Source: Clostridia bacterium
GTDB taxonomy: Bacteria; UBA6262; WVXT01; JAUXBS01
DNA length: 5,905 nucleotides
Direction: 5' to 3'
NCBI GenBank assembly: GCA_030618495.1
Contig: JAUXDE010000103.1
Span: forward strand, 1-5,905
Of the stretch, positions 1 through 5,905 are shown in pieces. The translations under genes were made by a program, and so were the position numbers. Each line of letters begins with the position of its first letter. Positions within the stretch are counted from its first letter, which is position 1. The notes below the pieces were generated by a model. It ran no database searches and was not told where the DNA came from. It was given only the letters and a program-made list of their open reading frames with translations.

Positions 1-54
1 GCCCAGAGCGCCGCATACTGCCCCGATTAGCGCCGTTATTAATATTCCTATCAT
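1..54 (-). CDS. Start of an unidentified membrane-anchored or membrane protein, cut by the window edge
   Basis: Only the first 18 codons are present: MIGILITALIGAVCGALG, a hydrophobic, glycine- and alanine-rich run that reads as the beginning of a transmembrane helix or signal anchor. The start is well supported. The ATG overlaps the cooC stop as ATGA, and a perfect AGGAGGT Shine-Dalgarno sequence (minus strand, 70-64) sits 9 bases upstream inside the last cooC codons. It is therefore a real, translationally coupled gene and the fourth member of the acsC unit. Its function cannot be read from 18 residues. The pattern resembles the N-terminal anchor of RnfB-type iron-sulfur proteins, and an electron donor would fit beside a corrinoid activator, but this is a guess. 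Any small membrane protein would fit equally well. Confidence 0.75.
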   Translation of the reverse strand, partial: MIGILITALIGAVCGALG

Positions 55-812
55 TTTCCTATTACCTCCTTCATCATGCTGTTAACCGCCTTAACCGAAG
101 GGGAATCATCAGTAATCGACAGTAAATTCTTCCCCTCTTCACTGGCTTTAATCAAAGCGTCATCCGCTGGTATTTTTTGAATCAAAGTTAAACCGCTCTT
201 TTCTATTTCCCCCGTCAGTTTGTCAATGCTCTCCGTTCTGCTTTCATCAAGTTTATTAATTACCAGGTATTTTTTCTTTATTTTAAGTTTTATCTGCTCT
301 GCCGTAGCCTTCACGTTTATTGCCGAACGGATACTTACCATGGTTGGCTCGGCTACTATCAGCAATACATCAATCTCATCAGTTGTCCTCCTGCTTAAAT
401 GTTCCATTCCCGCTTCATTATCCATGACAGTATATTTATAGCGACTGCTGAGCTTTGAGAGGTACTCCTTTAACAGGTGATTGGCAGCGCAGTAACAACC
501 CTGCCCCTCCGGCCTGCCCATTACCAGCAGGTCTATATCAGCGCTCTCAATCAATGCCTCTTCCATTTTAAGCCCAACGTACGCTACCTTCGTCATCCCT
601 TCGGGAACATCCTTTTCTTCAATGTTTTCCCTGATACCGGCAATGGTCCTGTCATAACTTAACCCCAGGTTCATATGCAAGTTAGAATTCGGGTCAGCAT
701 CCACCGCCAACACCGGGGTTATCCCTGATTTTACAAACCAGCGTATGATAAGGCTTGACATCGTGGTCTTGCCCGTGCCGCCTTTTCCGGATACCGCAAT
801 ACTGAAACTCAT
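51..812 (-). CDS. cooC: CooC/AcsF-type nickel-insertion ATPase (CODH/ACS maturation)
   Basis: This 253-residue cytoplasmic P-loop ATPase belongs to the MinD/ParA-like SIMIBI group. Visible features are a deviant Walker A motif GKGGTGKTT at residues 9-17 (signature Lys10 and Lys15), VDADPNSNL at 37-45, the CooC hallmark GRPEGQGCYC at 99-108 with a CXC pair (Cys106, Cys108), the switch/Walker B-like block VMDNEAGMEHLSRRT at 129-143, and NKLD at 186-189 for the base. In characterised CooC proteins the CXC cysteines bind Ni(II) at the dimer interface, and ATP hydrolysis drives nickel insertion into CODH; the AcsF/CooC2 members serve the acetyl-CoA synthase A-cluster. The length is normal for the family. 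The ATG overlaps the acsV stop (ATGA) and has AAAGGA 7 bases upstream within acsV, so it is probably translationally coupled. Sequence alone does not show whether the client is CODH or ACS; the acs context permits either. Confidence 0.93.
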   Translation of the reverse strand: MSFSIAVSGKGGTGKTTMSSLIIRWFVKSGITPVLAVDADPNSNLHMNLGLSYDRTIAGIRENIEEKDVPEGMTKVAYVGLKMEEALIESADIDLLVMGRPEGQGCYCAANHLLKEYLSKLSSRYKYTVMDNEAGMEHLSRRTTDEIDVLLIVAEPTMVSIRSAINVKATAEQIKLKIKKKYLVINKLDESRTESIDKLTGEIEKSGLTLIQKIPADDALIKASEEGKNLLSITDDSPSVKAVNSMMKEVIGK

Positions 813-2788
813 ATCATTTTCCTTTGTGTGGTGTTTATCAAATCAAGTTTTTTCTTAACGTTCGGAAATAAATCTATATTCGTATGAGGGAAAAACAATG
901 AAGCCGTGTAATTATTCATAAAATCGGGGTCAACACTCAACTCAAGATACGTTATTTTATTGGCTATCTCATCAGCTTTCTTTACGGCTTCCTGCGATAG
1001 CAGGCACATTTTTGCCCCGCTAACCGAACTGTTTCCTATGAAAACATATTTTTCAACGGGAATATCTGGGAAGAGTCCTATCATTATTGCCTTTTCAATG
1101 TTCAGCGAGTTGCCCAGCCCCCCGGCTATAATTATCTTGTCTATATTGTCATAAGTCAAACCCACACTTTTCAACATAACCTCGCATCCTGAATATATCG
1201 CCCCTTTCGAATTAATCGTGTTCTTGATATCCGCCTCGGTTATCACCATATCCTGTCCGGATTCCGTTTTGGGGCCTTTTACGAGTACAAATTCCATTCC
1301 GTCGTCCGAACTTCTTATTCTTTTTGAGGAGTCCTTCCTGAATTTCCCAGCCTTGTCGACTATGCCCTTTTCCAGCATTTCACCGATAATCTGTATCAGT
1401 CCCGCTCCGCATATTCCCCTTGGCTTCGCTCCGCCAATGGTTGAGAAAGCAACTTCATCTTTCTTTATGTTAATATCCACTTTCTCTATTGCGCCCTTCA
1501 TTGCCCTTACTCCCCATTTAATTCCACCACCCTCGAAACACGGTCCCGCGGAAGTAGAACAGGCAATGAGCCATTCCCTGTTTCCAAGTACGGCTTCGCC
1601 GTTCGTCCCCAGGTCTATAAAAAGGCTCACAGTGGAAAATTCATGCATACCAGAAGCAAGCACCCCTGCAATAATATCACCCCCCACGTAACTGGCAACG
1701 CCGGGTACGCAGGACAAGAGCCCCCTGGGATTTATCTTTATGCCCGCCTCCGAAGCCCTTATAACGGGGACTGAGTTCGCCGTCGGCACATATGGCTCCT
1801 TTCTTATGAAATCCGGGGGAATGCGCAGCAGCAGGTGAACCATTGTCGTATTGCCCGCGCATACAAGGCATTGAATGTTGTTAAGGGACAATTTGTTCTC
1901 ATCCACATGAGCGCGAATCAGCCCGTTTATCGCGTCTATAATAACATGATGAAGTTTCTCCAACCCGTTCTCTTCCCTGGCAAACATAATTCTTGTTATA
2001 ACGTCTTCCCCGAAATCAATCTGTGGGTTGAAGGAAGCCTTTGCCCCCAGTACCTCCCTCTTGTCAAGGTCAACGAGGTACGCCACGATAGTGCTCGTGC
2101 CGACATCAAGCGCAATACCGAAGTTCTTTTCAGTAGTATCACCCGGTTCAACAAGGACTATTTCGCAGGTTTGGTTCCGGTTGCCAAGCGTTACGGTTAC
2201 TTTCCAATCGCTGTCTCTTAACAACTTGCCCAGTTTTCTTATGTTTGCAAGGCCCATCTGCATTATGGGTATATCCCGGCCCTTTCTTATACCCCTGTAT
2301 ATACGTTCTACATCACTCGTATTGTCTTTGAGTGTAGGAGGGGGCATTTCCAGGTAAACCTTGGTTGACAGCGGGCTGTGCCTGTAAATCTTTTCCCTCA
2401 TTGATTCCGGCTGCCTCAGAACTTCTTCCACGGGAGTATATAGCCCCGCAAGACGGCTGGCTTTTGTTTCCTCGGTCAAAACACTTATATCCTCCAGCCT
2501 GCTTTCCGGCGGCACTTCAACATCCATATTTCCTTTACAGGTCGTCCTGCACGCAAGTACGTATCCTTCTTTCTTCTCCTTGTCAGTCAGTCGCCCACTT
2601 GGCTCGGTAAACACCTTGCCTTTCTTAACTATAACTTTGCAGCGTCCGCAGACCCCTTCTCCCCCACAACTGTTATATATATGAACACCCGCAGACACTG
2701 CGGCGCTCAACAGGTCGGTTCCGGAGTCAACCATGACTTTTTTCTTCCACGGATAAAATGTAATAAGCGATTTTTTTACTTCAGACAT
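809..2788 (-). CDS. acsV: RACo-type ATP-dependent reductive activator of the corrinoid iron-sulfur protein
   Basis: This 659-residue protein re-reduces inactive Co(II)-CFeSP to the methyl-accepting Co(I) state, coupling ATP hydrolysis to electron transfer. The N-terminal ferredoxin-like domain (about residues 5-95) has Cys41, Cys47, Cys50 and Cys80 (CX5CX2CX29C) for a [2Fe-2S] cluster. A linker and middle region (about 96-220) leads to an ASKHA ATPase domain from about 223. Its phosphate-binding signatures are ALDVGTSTIVAYLVDL (226-241), AGNTTMVHLLL (311-321), LFIDLGTNGEAVLG (389-402) and the glycine-rich AGPCFEGGGIKWG (414-426), with IIAGGLGNSL at 553-562. The length is slightly above the roughly 630 residues I recall for the Carboxydothermus protein. 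It starts 11 bases after acsC; the AAGG 9 bases before the ATG is a weak ribosome site. Ferredoxin-ASKHA activators also serve corrinoid methyltransferases (RamA-like), but the position directly after acsC points to CFeSP. No broken motif is seen. Confidence 0.93.
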   Translation of the reverse strand: MSEVKKSLITFYPWKKKVMVDSGTDLLSAAVSAGVHIYNSCGGEGVCGRCKVIVKKGKVFTEPSGRLTDKEKKEGYVLACRTTCKGNMDVEVPPESRLEDISVLTEETKASRLAGLYTPVEEVLRQPESMREKIYRHSPLSTKVYLEMPPPTLKDNTSDVERIYRGIRKGRDIPIMQMGLANIRKLGKLLRDSDWKVTVTLGNRNQTCEIVLVEPGDTTEKNFGIALDVGTSTIVAYLVDLDKREVLGAKASFNPQIDFGEDVITRIMFAREENGLEKLHHVIIDAINGLIRAHVDENKLSLNNIQCLVCAGNTTMVHLLLRIPPDFIRKEPYVPTANSVPVIRASEAGIKINPRGLLSCVPGVASYVGGDIIAGVLASGMHEFSTVSLFIDLGTNGEAVLGNREWLIACSTSAGPCFEGGGIKWGVRAMKGAIEKVDINIKKDEVAFSTIGGAKPRGICGAGLIQIIGEMLEKGIVDKAGKFRKDSSKRIRSSDDGMEFVLVKGPKTESGQDMVITEADIKNTINSKGAIYSGCEVMLKSVGLTYDNIDKIIIAGGLGNSLNIEKAIMIGLFPDIPVEKYVFIGNSSVSGAKMCLLSQEAVKKADEIANKITYLELSVDPDFMNNYTASLFFPHTNIDLFPNVKKKLDLINTTQRKMI

Positions 2789-2799
2789 AAATGTTCGCC

Positions 2800-4137
2800 T
2801 TACTGCCAGGATTCTTTAAGGTATTTTGGAAGAGCCGATGCTTCCTTTGGTCCGACCATTACCTCCCAGCCGCTTTCTTCCTTTAGTTTTGCGCTTAGAA
2901 CCGCTACGTAACCCGGTATAATTATCTTCTTATGGGAAACCTTCTTTTCTAATTCCGCTTTCTTCATGGCGTCTGCTATTATTTCCGCCGTAAATTTTTC
3001 TGCCGCCCACGCCGTCAAAACCGATAATCCGTCAGAATCTGTAATCAGAAGATAAGCGGGTATTTTGCTTCCCTCTATTTCCGGTTGAACCGTAAAGAAC
3101 GTCAGTGAAAAGTTAGTTGTGACTATTACGGGGGAATTCTCGTTCGGAGTGCCTACCTCATATAGCATGGGTTCCATCATGATGGGTTTCTGGGGATCGG
3201 TATAGATGTTCTGCCTGAGTGTTACTAATGGCAGAATTTCTTCGGGTTTTACATTATCAATCACAAGAATATCCGTGTACTTGGTTATACTTAAGGCTGC
3301 CTCTACAACTTGCTCCATTGGGTCCTTCCCGCCTATAATCGAAATAACGGGGAATCCCATAGGCCTGTAGTTCTTCTTTAAAGAGAGCCGCCTTATCTTG
3401 GTAAAATCCTTCAGTCGCGAGCCAATGTCGCCCGGGGAAGGTTCAAGCACAAGATTGGTAAGTCCTGCTGACGTTATCTTCTGCGAGAGTGTTGCAAGAG
3501 CTTCCAGGTCAGCGGCTTTTACGACCAGCGGGCAATTGTATTGCTTGGCGAGCGACTGCATCTTTTCATGATTCTCTTCGGTAGCTGCGTAAATAAGGGG
3601 CTTTGTTTCCGCGCATACCTTCAACGCTTCTTCTAAAACCTGAGCATTTTCGCTCATAAGTACCAGGGGCAGCTTTGAGGATAAAGTAATTTCCTTTATT
3701 ACATCGGCATATTTTTGGGCATCCCCGCTGTCGCAGGAAAGCGCTATCAGGTTGACCTGCACCTGCATTCCAACCCTTTCAAATTTAAGTTCCTCTATCT
3801 GTTTAACCCTTGCGGCTATCTCGTCTTTCTGGAGGTTATCGCTTACTTTTACCGCAATAGCCGTTTCATGAAAGAACGTTTTTTCATGCCTGAAGAGCAC
3901 CGTTTCACCGCCAACTTCCACTTTGTTATCACCCGTTCCTATCTCAATAGTAGCCATTGGCGGGGCTGATGCCGCGTCAAGAGCCGATTTCCCTTCATCG
4001 GTGATATCCGGGCACTTGTCAAGTGATGTTTTCTTACCCGCAAGAGCCATTGCGAACGCAAGACAAGTGGGTAACCCGCACTTTTTACAGTTTGTTTTAG
4101 GTAAATGCTTGTAAATCTCCAACCCCGATAATGCCAT
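2800..4137 (-). CDS. acsC: Corrinoid iron-sulfur protein (CFeSP) large/gamma subunit
   Basis: This 445-residue protein is, with AcsD, the methyl carrier of the acetyl-CoA pathway: it takes methyl from methyltetrahydrofolate (via AcsE) on Co(I) cobalamin and delivers it to the acetyl-CoA synthase A-cluster. The N-terminal domain has the expected [4Fe-4S] ligands Cys17, Cys20, Cys25 and Cys42 (CX2CX4CX16C). The middle (about 90-325) is consistent with the family's TIM barrel, with blocks such as LIALSCDSGDAQKYADVI and PLIYAATEENHEKM. The C-terminal part (about 328-445) matches the cobalamin-binding domain, including VTTNFSLTFFTVQPEI, KKIIIPGYVAVLSAKL and the terminal GPKEASALPKYLKESW block. Length matches the family (about 445). 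The start is supported by AGGAG 7 bases upstream (4149-4145). It is the first gene after a predicted promoter, followed by acsV after 11 bases. No acsD lies beside it, which is unusual. Confidence 0.95.
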   Translation of the reverse strand: MALSGLEIYKHLPKTNCKKCGLPTCLAFAMALAGKKTSLDKCPDITDEGKSALDAASAPPMATIEIGTGDNKVEVGGETVLFRHEKTFFHETAIAVKVSDNLQKDEIAARVKQIEELKFERVGMQVQVNLIALSCDSGDAQKYADVIKEITLSSKLPLVLMSENAQVLEEALKVCAETKPLIYAATEENHEKMQSLAKQYNCPLVVKAADLEALATLSQKITSAGLTNLVLEPSPGDIGSRLKDFTKIRRLSLKKNYRPMGFPVISIIGGKDPMEQVVEAALSITKYTDILVIDNVKPEEILPLVTLRQNIYTDPQKPIMMEPMLYEVGTPNENSPVIVTTNFSLTFFTVQPEIEGSKIPAYLLITDSDGLSVLTAWAAEKFTAEIIADAMKKAELEKKVSHKKIIIPGYVAVLSAKLKEESGWEVMVGPKEASALPKYLKESWQ

Positions 4138-4175
4138 ATGATTTCTCCTTTAACTAGTGTTTCCTAATCTTTTAA

Positions 4176-4203
4176 ATTATACATATTTATGTAAAATTGT
4201 AAA
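4176..4203 (-). promoter_or_regulatory. Predicted sigma-70-type promoter of the acsC-acsV-cooC unit
   Basis: On the minus strand a TTTACA -35 element (4203-4198) and a perfect TATAAT -10 element (4181-4176) are separated by 16 bases. Transcription would begin near 4169, leaving a leader of about 30 bases that carries the acsC ribosome site. The surrounding DNA is very AT-rich, so chance matches are possible, but both hexamers are close to consensus and correctly placed. No operator dyad is visible between the promoter and the gene. The palindrome at 4212-4283 ends 8 bases upstream of the -35 element. Confidence 0.6.
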
Positions 4204-4211
4204 TATAATTC

Positions 4212-4283
4212 AGAATTTGGGGACACGTACCTAATTATGCCTATATTATGAATAAAATAATTAGGTACGTGTCCCCGAATTCT
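4212..4283. repeat. Long palindromic (REP/MITE-like) element between hisF and acsC
   Basis: Two 27-base arms, 4212-4238 and 4257-4283, are inverted copies with one mismatch (T4218 against G4277) around an 18-base loop. The core GGGGACACGTACCTAATTAT (4219-4238) is matched perfectly by 4257-4276. The right arm covers two of the three bases of the hisF stop codon, and the left arm ends just before the acsC promoter, so the element fills nearly the whole gap. From general knowledge, GGGGACA-headed palindromes of this style occur in many copies in some bacterial genomes, often alongside REP-associated tyrosine (Y1) transposases; that link is inferred here. Its transcript would fold into a very stable hairpin. 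No U-run follows on the minus strand, so it is not a textbook terminator, although it could stop or stabilise hisF mRNA. Confidence 0.85.
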
Positions 4284-5046
4284 AAATCCGTATAGGCATT
4301 CCTTTGTTTCTAAGATATTCCTTAACCGTCTTTACGGGGAACTCGTTATAATGAAATATTGAAGCTGCAAGCGCGGCGTCCGCCATGCCTTCAGTCATGA
4401 CATTGTATAGGTGTTCCGGTTTACCGGCTCCACCTGAAGCTATAACGGGGATATTCACGACCCCGGAGATTTCCCTGGTCAATTCAATATCGTAGCCTTC
4501 CTTTGTTCCGTCGGTATCCATGCTGGTCAGCAATATCTCACCCGCTCCGAGCGATTCCACTTCCTTTGCCCACATGACGGCATCCAGCCCCGTGCCTTTC
4601 CTGCCGGCGTTAATAATGACTTCCCATTTATTCTCTTTACTCTCGAATCTCCTTGCGTCTATTGCGACTACTATACACTGGTTTCCGAATTTATCAGACG
4701 CCTGCTTTACCAAATCCCGGTTTTTAACTGCTGCCGTGTTTATTGAAACCTTGTCGGCGCCCGATTTGAGCAGCTTTACTATATCTTCAATACCCCGTAT
4801 ACCCCCGCCAACGGTTAAAGGAATAAACACTTCTTCGGCAGTACGCTTTACCACGTCAAAGATAATATCCCTTTTTTCAACTGTTGCGGTTATATCCAGG
4901 AAAACAAGTTCGTCTGCGCTCTCGCTGCTGTAACGAGTGGCGCACTCCACGGGGTCTCCGGCGTCCCTTAGGTTAATAAAATTCACCCCCTTAACTACCC
5001 TTCCGTCCTTTACGTCTAAACATGGGATTATTCTTTTTGTAAGCAT
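4282..5046 (-). CDS. hisF: Imidazole glycerol phosphate synthase cyclase subunit HisF
   Basis: This 254-residue (beta/alpha)8 barrel uses ammonia delivered by HisH to convert PRFAR into imidazole glycerol phosphate and AICAR, at the branch between histidine and purine synthesis. The N-terminus [20 protein letters not shown] carries catalytic Asp11, and VVAIDARR carries catalytic Asp130. Phosphate-binding elements are VGGGIRG (79-85), SINTAAV (101-107), [15 protein letters not shown] (172-186) and VIASGGAG (201-208). The C-terminus GMPIRI is the normal family ending, so the protein is complete even though its TAG stop is shared with the palindromic repeat. The start lies 2 bases after the hisH stop, and the GGGAAAG ribosome site is formed by the last hisH codons, so the two subunits are probably coupled. 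The canonical [10 protein letters not shown] block argues for a histidine enzyme rather than a HisF paralogue of surface-sugar pathways. Confidence 0.97.
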   Translation of the reverse strand: MLTKRIIPCLDVKDGRVVKGVNFINLRDAGDPVECATRYSSESADELVFLDITATVEKRDIIFDVVKRTAEEVFIPLTVGGGIRGIEDIVKLLKSGADKVSINTAAVKNRDLVKQASDKFGNQCIVVAIDARRFESKENKWEVIINAGRKGTGLDAVMWAKEVESLGAGEILLTSMDTDGTKEGYDIELTREISGVVNIPVIASGGAGKPEHLYNVMTEGMADAALAASIFHYNEFPVKTVKEYLRNKGMPIRI

Positions 5047-5048
5047 AA

Positions 5049-5669
5049 TTAATTTCTTTCCCTGTTCGTGCAGGTTTCGCAGAAGTTTTTTAATATCTTT
5101 AACCCCTGCTCCCCGCTTTTTTCGGGATGCGGTTGAATCCCGTAAACGTTGTCTTTACTCACGAGAGAAGCATAATTCTTGCCGTAGAACGTTTGCGCTG
5201 CAACGTTATCCGGGTCTCCGGGTTCCACATAGAAGGAGTGCGCAAAATACATGTATAGCGGGATTTGAACAGCCTTTAACAACGGTGTTTCCTTTAAAAT
5301 ACTAACTTCATTCCACCCCATTTGCGGTATTCTAATCTTCCCCTTGAATCTTTTTACAGTTCCCTTAAGAACCCCCAGGCCCTTACTGCCCCCACCTTCC
5401 TCGCTTGCTTCAAATAACAATTGATAACCCAGGCATATCCCGAAAAAAGGAATCCTTTTTTTTATGACTTCATGAATTGCGGGGATAATGCCGGTTTTTT
5501 CAAGGTTTTCCATTGCCCGGTGAAAAGCCCCAACCCCCGGCAAAACAACACCGTCGGAAATGAGGATATCATTGGCTTTTGTTGTTACCTTAACCTCTGC
5601 CCCCGCTCTTTCCAGCCCCTTACTTACGCTCCAAAGATTGCCCATCCCGTAATCTATAACCGATATCAT
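5049..5669 (-). CDS. hisH: Imidazole glycerol phosphate synthase glutaminase subunit HisH
   Basis: This 206-residue class I glutamine amidotransferase hydrolyses glutamine and channels ammonia into the HisF barrel. Motifs in order are [12 protein letters not shown] (4-15), the oxyanion-strand block LPGVGAF (43-49), the nucleophile elbow [11 protein letters not shown] (76-86) with Cys79, PQMGWN (115-120), [10 protein letters not shown] (141-150) and [10 protein letters not shown] (177-186) with His181 and Glu183. The Cys79-His181-Glu183 triad is complete and the length is typical. The ATG is supported by AGGA (5680-5677) 7 bases upstream, and the reading frame closes with TAA two bases before hisF. 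Upstream lies a purine-rich leader with no obvious promoter. The other histidine genes are outside the window or elsewhere in the genome. Confidence 0.97.
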   Translation of the reverse strand: MISVIDYGMGNLWSVSKGLERAGAEVKVTTKANDILISDGVVLPGVGAFHRAMENLEKTGIIPAIHEVIKKRIPFFGICLGYQLLFEASEEGGGSKGLGVLKGTVKRFKGKIRIPQMGWNEVSILKETPLLKAVQIPLYMYFAHSFYVEPGDPDNVAAQTFYGKNYASLVSKDNVYGIQPHPEKSGEQGLKILKNFCETCTNRERN

Positions 5670-5905
5670 TAAAAAATCCTTTTGTAGTTTATCTGTTTTC
5701 TCTTTCCTTTTATTTCTTTGACCTCGTTTTTTTTCCTTTCCCCCCTCACAAACTTATGGACTTCTATCGAAGAGGCTTAATTGCGAAAGGTTACACTCCG
5801 ACTTATTTCCAATGTGGAGTTCTACTAACTCCATACTTCGTAATCAGAGCGAGCCTCTCACGTGAGCGACATCTTGAGCCCGCGAAAGAAAAGTTCCTAT
5901 GGTGC
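5670..5905. other. Gene-poor stretch upstream of hisH with purine-rich leader and small hairpin
   Basis: No convincing gene is seen here on either strand. Bases 5692-5747 are about 91% pyrimidine on the plus strand (51 of 56), so a transcript entering hisH would be almost all A and G. Further upstream is a hairpin at 5813-5835 and a perfect 10-base palindrome CTCACGTGAG at 5857-5866. On the minus strand a 26-codon reading frame (5834-5754) starts with ATG but lacks a ribosome site, and a 33-codon frame open from the window edge ends at a TAA just before the hairpin region closes; neither has a recognisable product. No good -35/-10 pair for hisH was found, so its promoter may be upstream of the window or weak. 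Confidence 0.6.
5813..5835. repeat. Short inverted repeat (9-bp stem with one G-T pair, 5-base loop)
   Basis: The left arm TGTGGAGTT (5813-5821) pairs with AACTCCATA (5827-5835) around the loop CTACT. Eight of the nine pairs are Watson-Crick and one (G5814 with T5834) is a wobble on the plus strand. No U-run follows on either strand, so it is not an intrinsic terminator. It might be part of a leader RNA, the remains of a mobile element, or chance. A second ACTCC at 5795-5799 could pair with GGAGT at 5816-5820 as an alternative fold, but this is short. Confidence 0.4.

Noticed and set aside
1218-1691. A 157-codon open frame on the plus strand
   Set aside because: It lies wholly inside acsV, whose product shows clear ferredoxin and ASKHA motifs in the opposite strand. 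The plus-strand product is low-complexity in Ser, Pro, Ile and Phe with no motif, so it is a shadow frame.
4212-4283. Calling the palindrome a standard intrinsic terminator
   Set aside because: The stem is much longer than usual and is not followed by a run of U on either strand. The bases after the minus-strand stem read GAATTATATTT, which is only AT-rich. A repeat call fits better, though termination is possible.
4520-4933. A 137-codon open frame on the plus strand opposite hisF
   Set aside because: hisF is intact with both catalytic aspartates. The opposite frame has Ser/Thr/Pro-rich composition typical of an antisense shadow.
4937-5305. A 122-codon plus-strand frame spanning the hisF-hisH junction
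   Set aside because: It crosses two well-supported genes in antisense and has no recognisable motif or convincing ribosome site.
4282-5669. hisH and hisF as surface-sugar (amidotransferase) paralogues rather than histidine genes
   Set aside because: HisF has the canonical [10 protein letters not shown] start and both catalytic aspartates, and HisH has the standard triad and motif order. No sugar-nucleotide genes are nearby.
5895-5905. A possible plus-strand gene start ATGGTG at the right edge
   Set aside because: Only two full codons are visible and no good ribosome site lies at the right distance, so it cannot be supported.

Overview
The window suggests an anaerobic bacterium that uses the Wood-Ljungdahl (reductive acetyl-CoA) pathway. 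Base composition is intermediate, roughly 45% GC by eye. All recognised genes lie on the minus strand, so transcription runs from high to low coordinates. The phylum cannot be fixed from this stretch. An uncultured acetyl-CoA-pathway lineage (for example Planctomycetota, Omnitrophota or a related anaerobe) is a guess, based on gene content and on the style of the palindromic repeat.

Layout in order of transcription. (1) 5905-5670 is a 236-base stretch without a convincing gene. It holds a small hairpin and a strikingly purine-rich leader (as read on the minus strand) that runs into hisH. (2) 5669-4282 holds hisH and hisF, two bases apart. They encode the two subunits of imidazole glycerol phosphate synthase, and both look complete with their catalytic residues. 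(3) 4283-4212 is a near-perfect 27-bp-arm palindrome that overlaps the hisF stop codon and ends 8 bases before a good sigma-70-type promoter. (4) 4137-51 is a tight three-gene unit: the corrinoid iron-sulfur protein large subunit (acsC), its ATP-dependent reductive activator (acsV/RACo), and a CooC/AcsF-type nickel-insertion ATPase. (5) At 54-1 a further gene begins, overlapping cooC by ATGA and preceded by a perfect Shine-Dalgarno sequence. Only its first 18 residues, a hydrophobic glycine-rich segment, are visible.

How the genes work together. The CFeSP carries the methyl group from methyltetrahydrofolate to acetyl-CoA synthase on a cobalamin cofactor. AcsC supplies the [4Fe-4S] cluster and much of the cobalamin environment. 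When Co(I) is accidentally oxidised to Co(II), RACo re-reduces it using ATP hydrolysis and its own [2Fe-2S] domain. The CooC-type ATPase matures the nickel sites of CODH/ACS. The cassette is therefore one substrate-carrier subunit plus two service proteins. The CFeSP small subunit (acsD), the methyltransferase (acsE) and CODH/ACS itself (acsA, acsB) are not in the window.

I see no strong case for a wholly new system. The points most worth a second look are the palindrome between hisF and acsC, the absence of acsD beside acsC, and the hydrophobic gene coupled to the end of the cassette.
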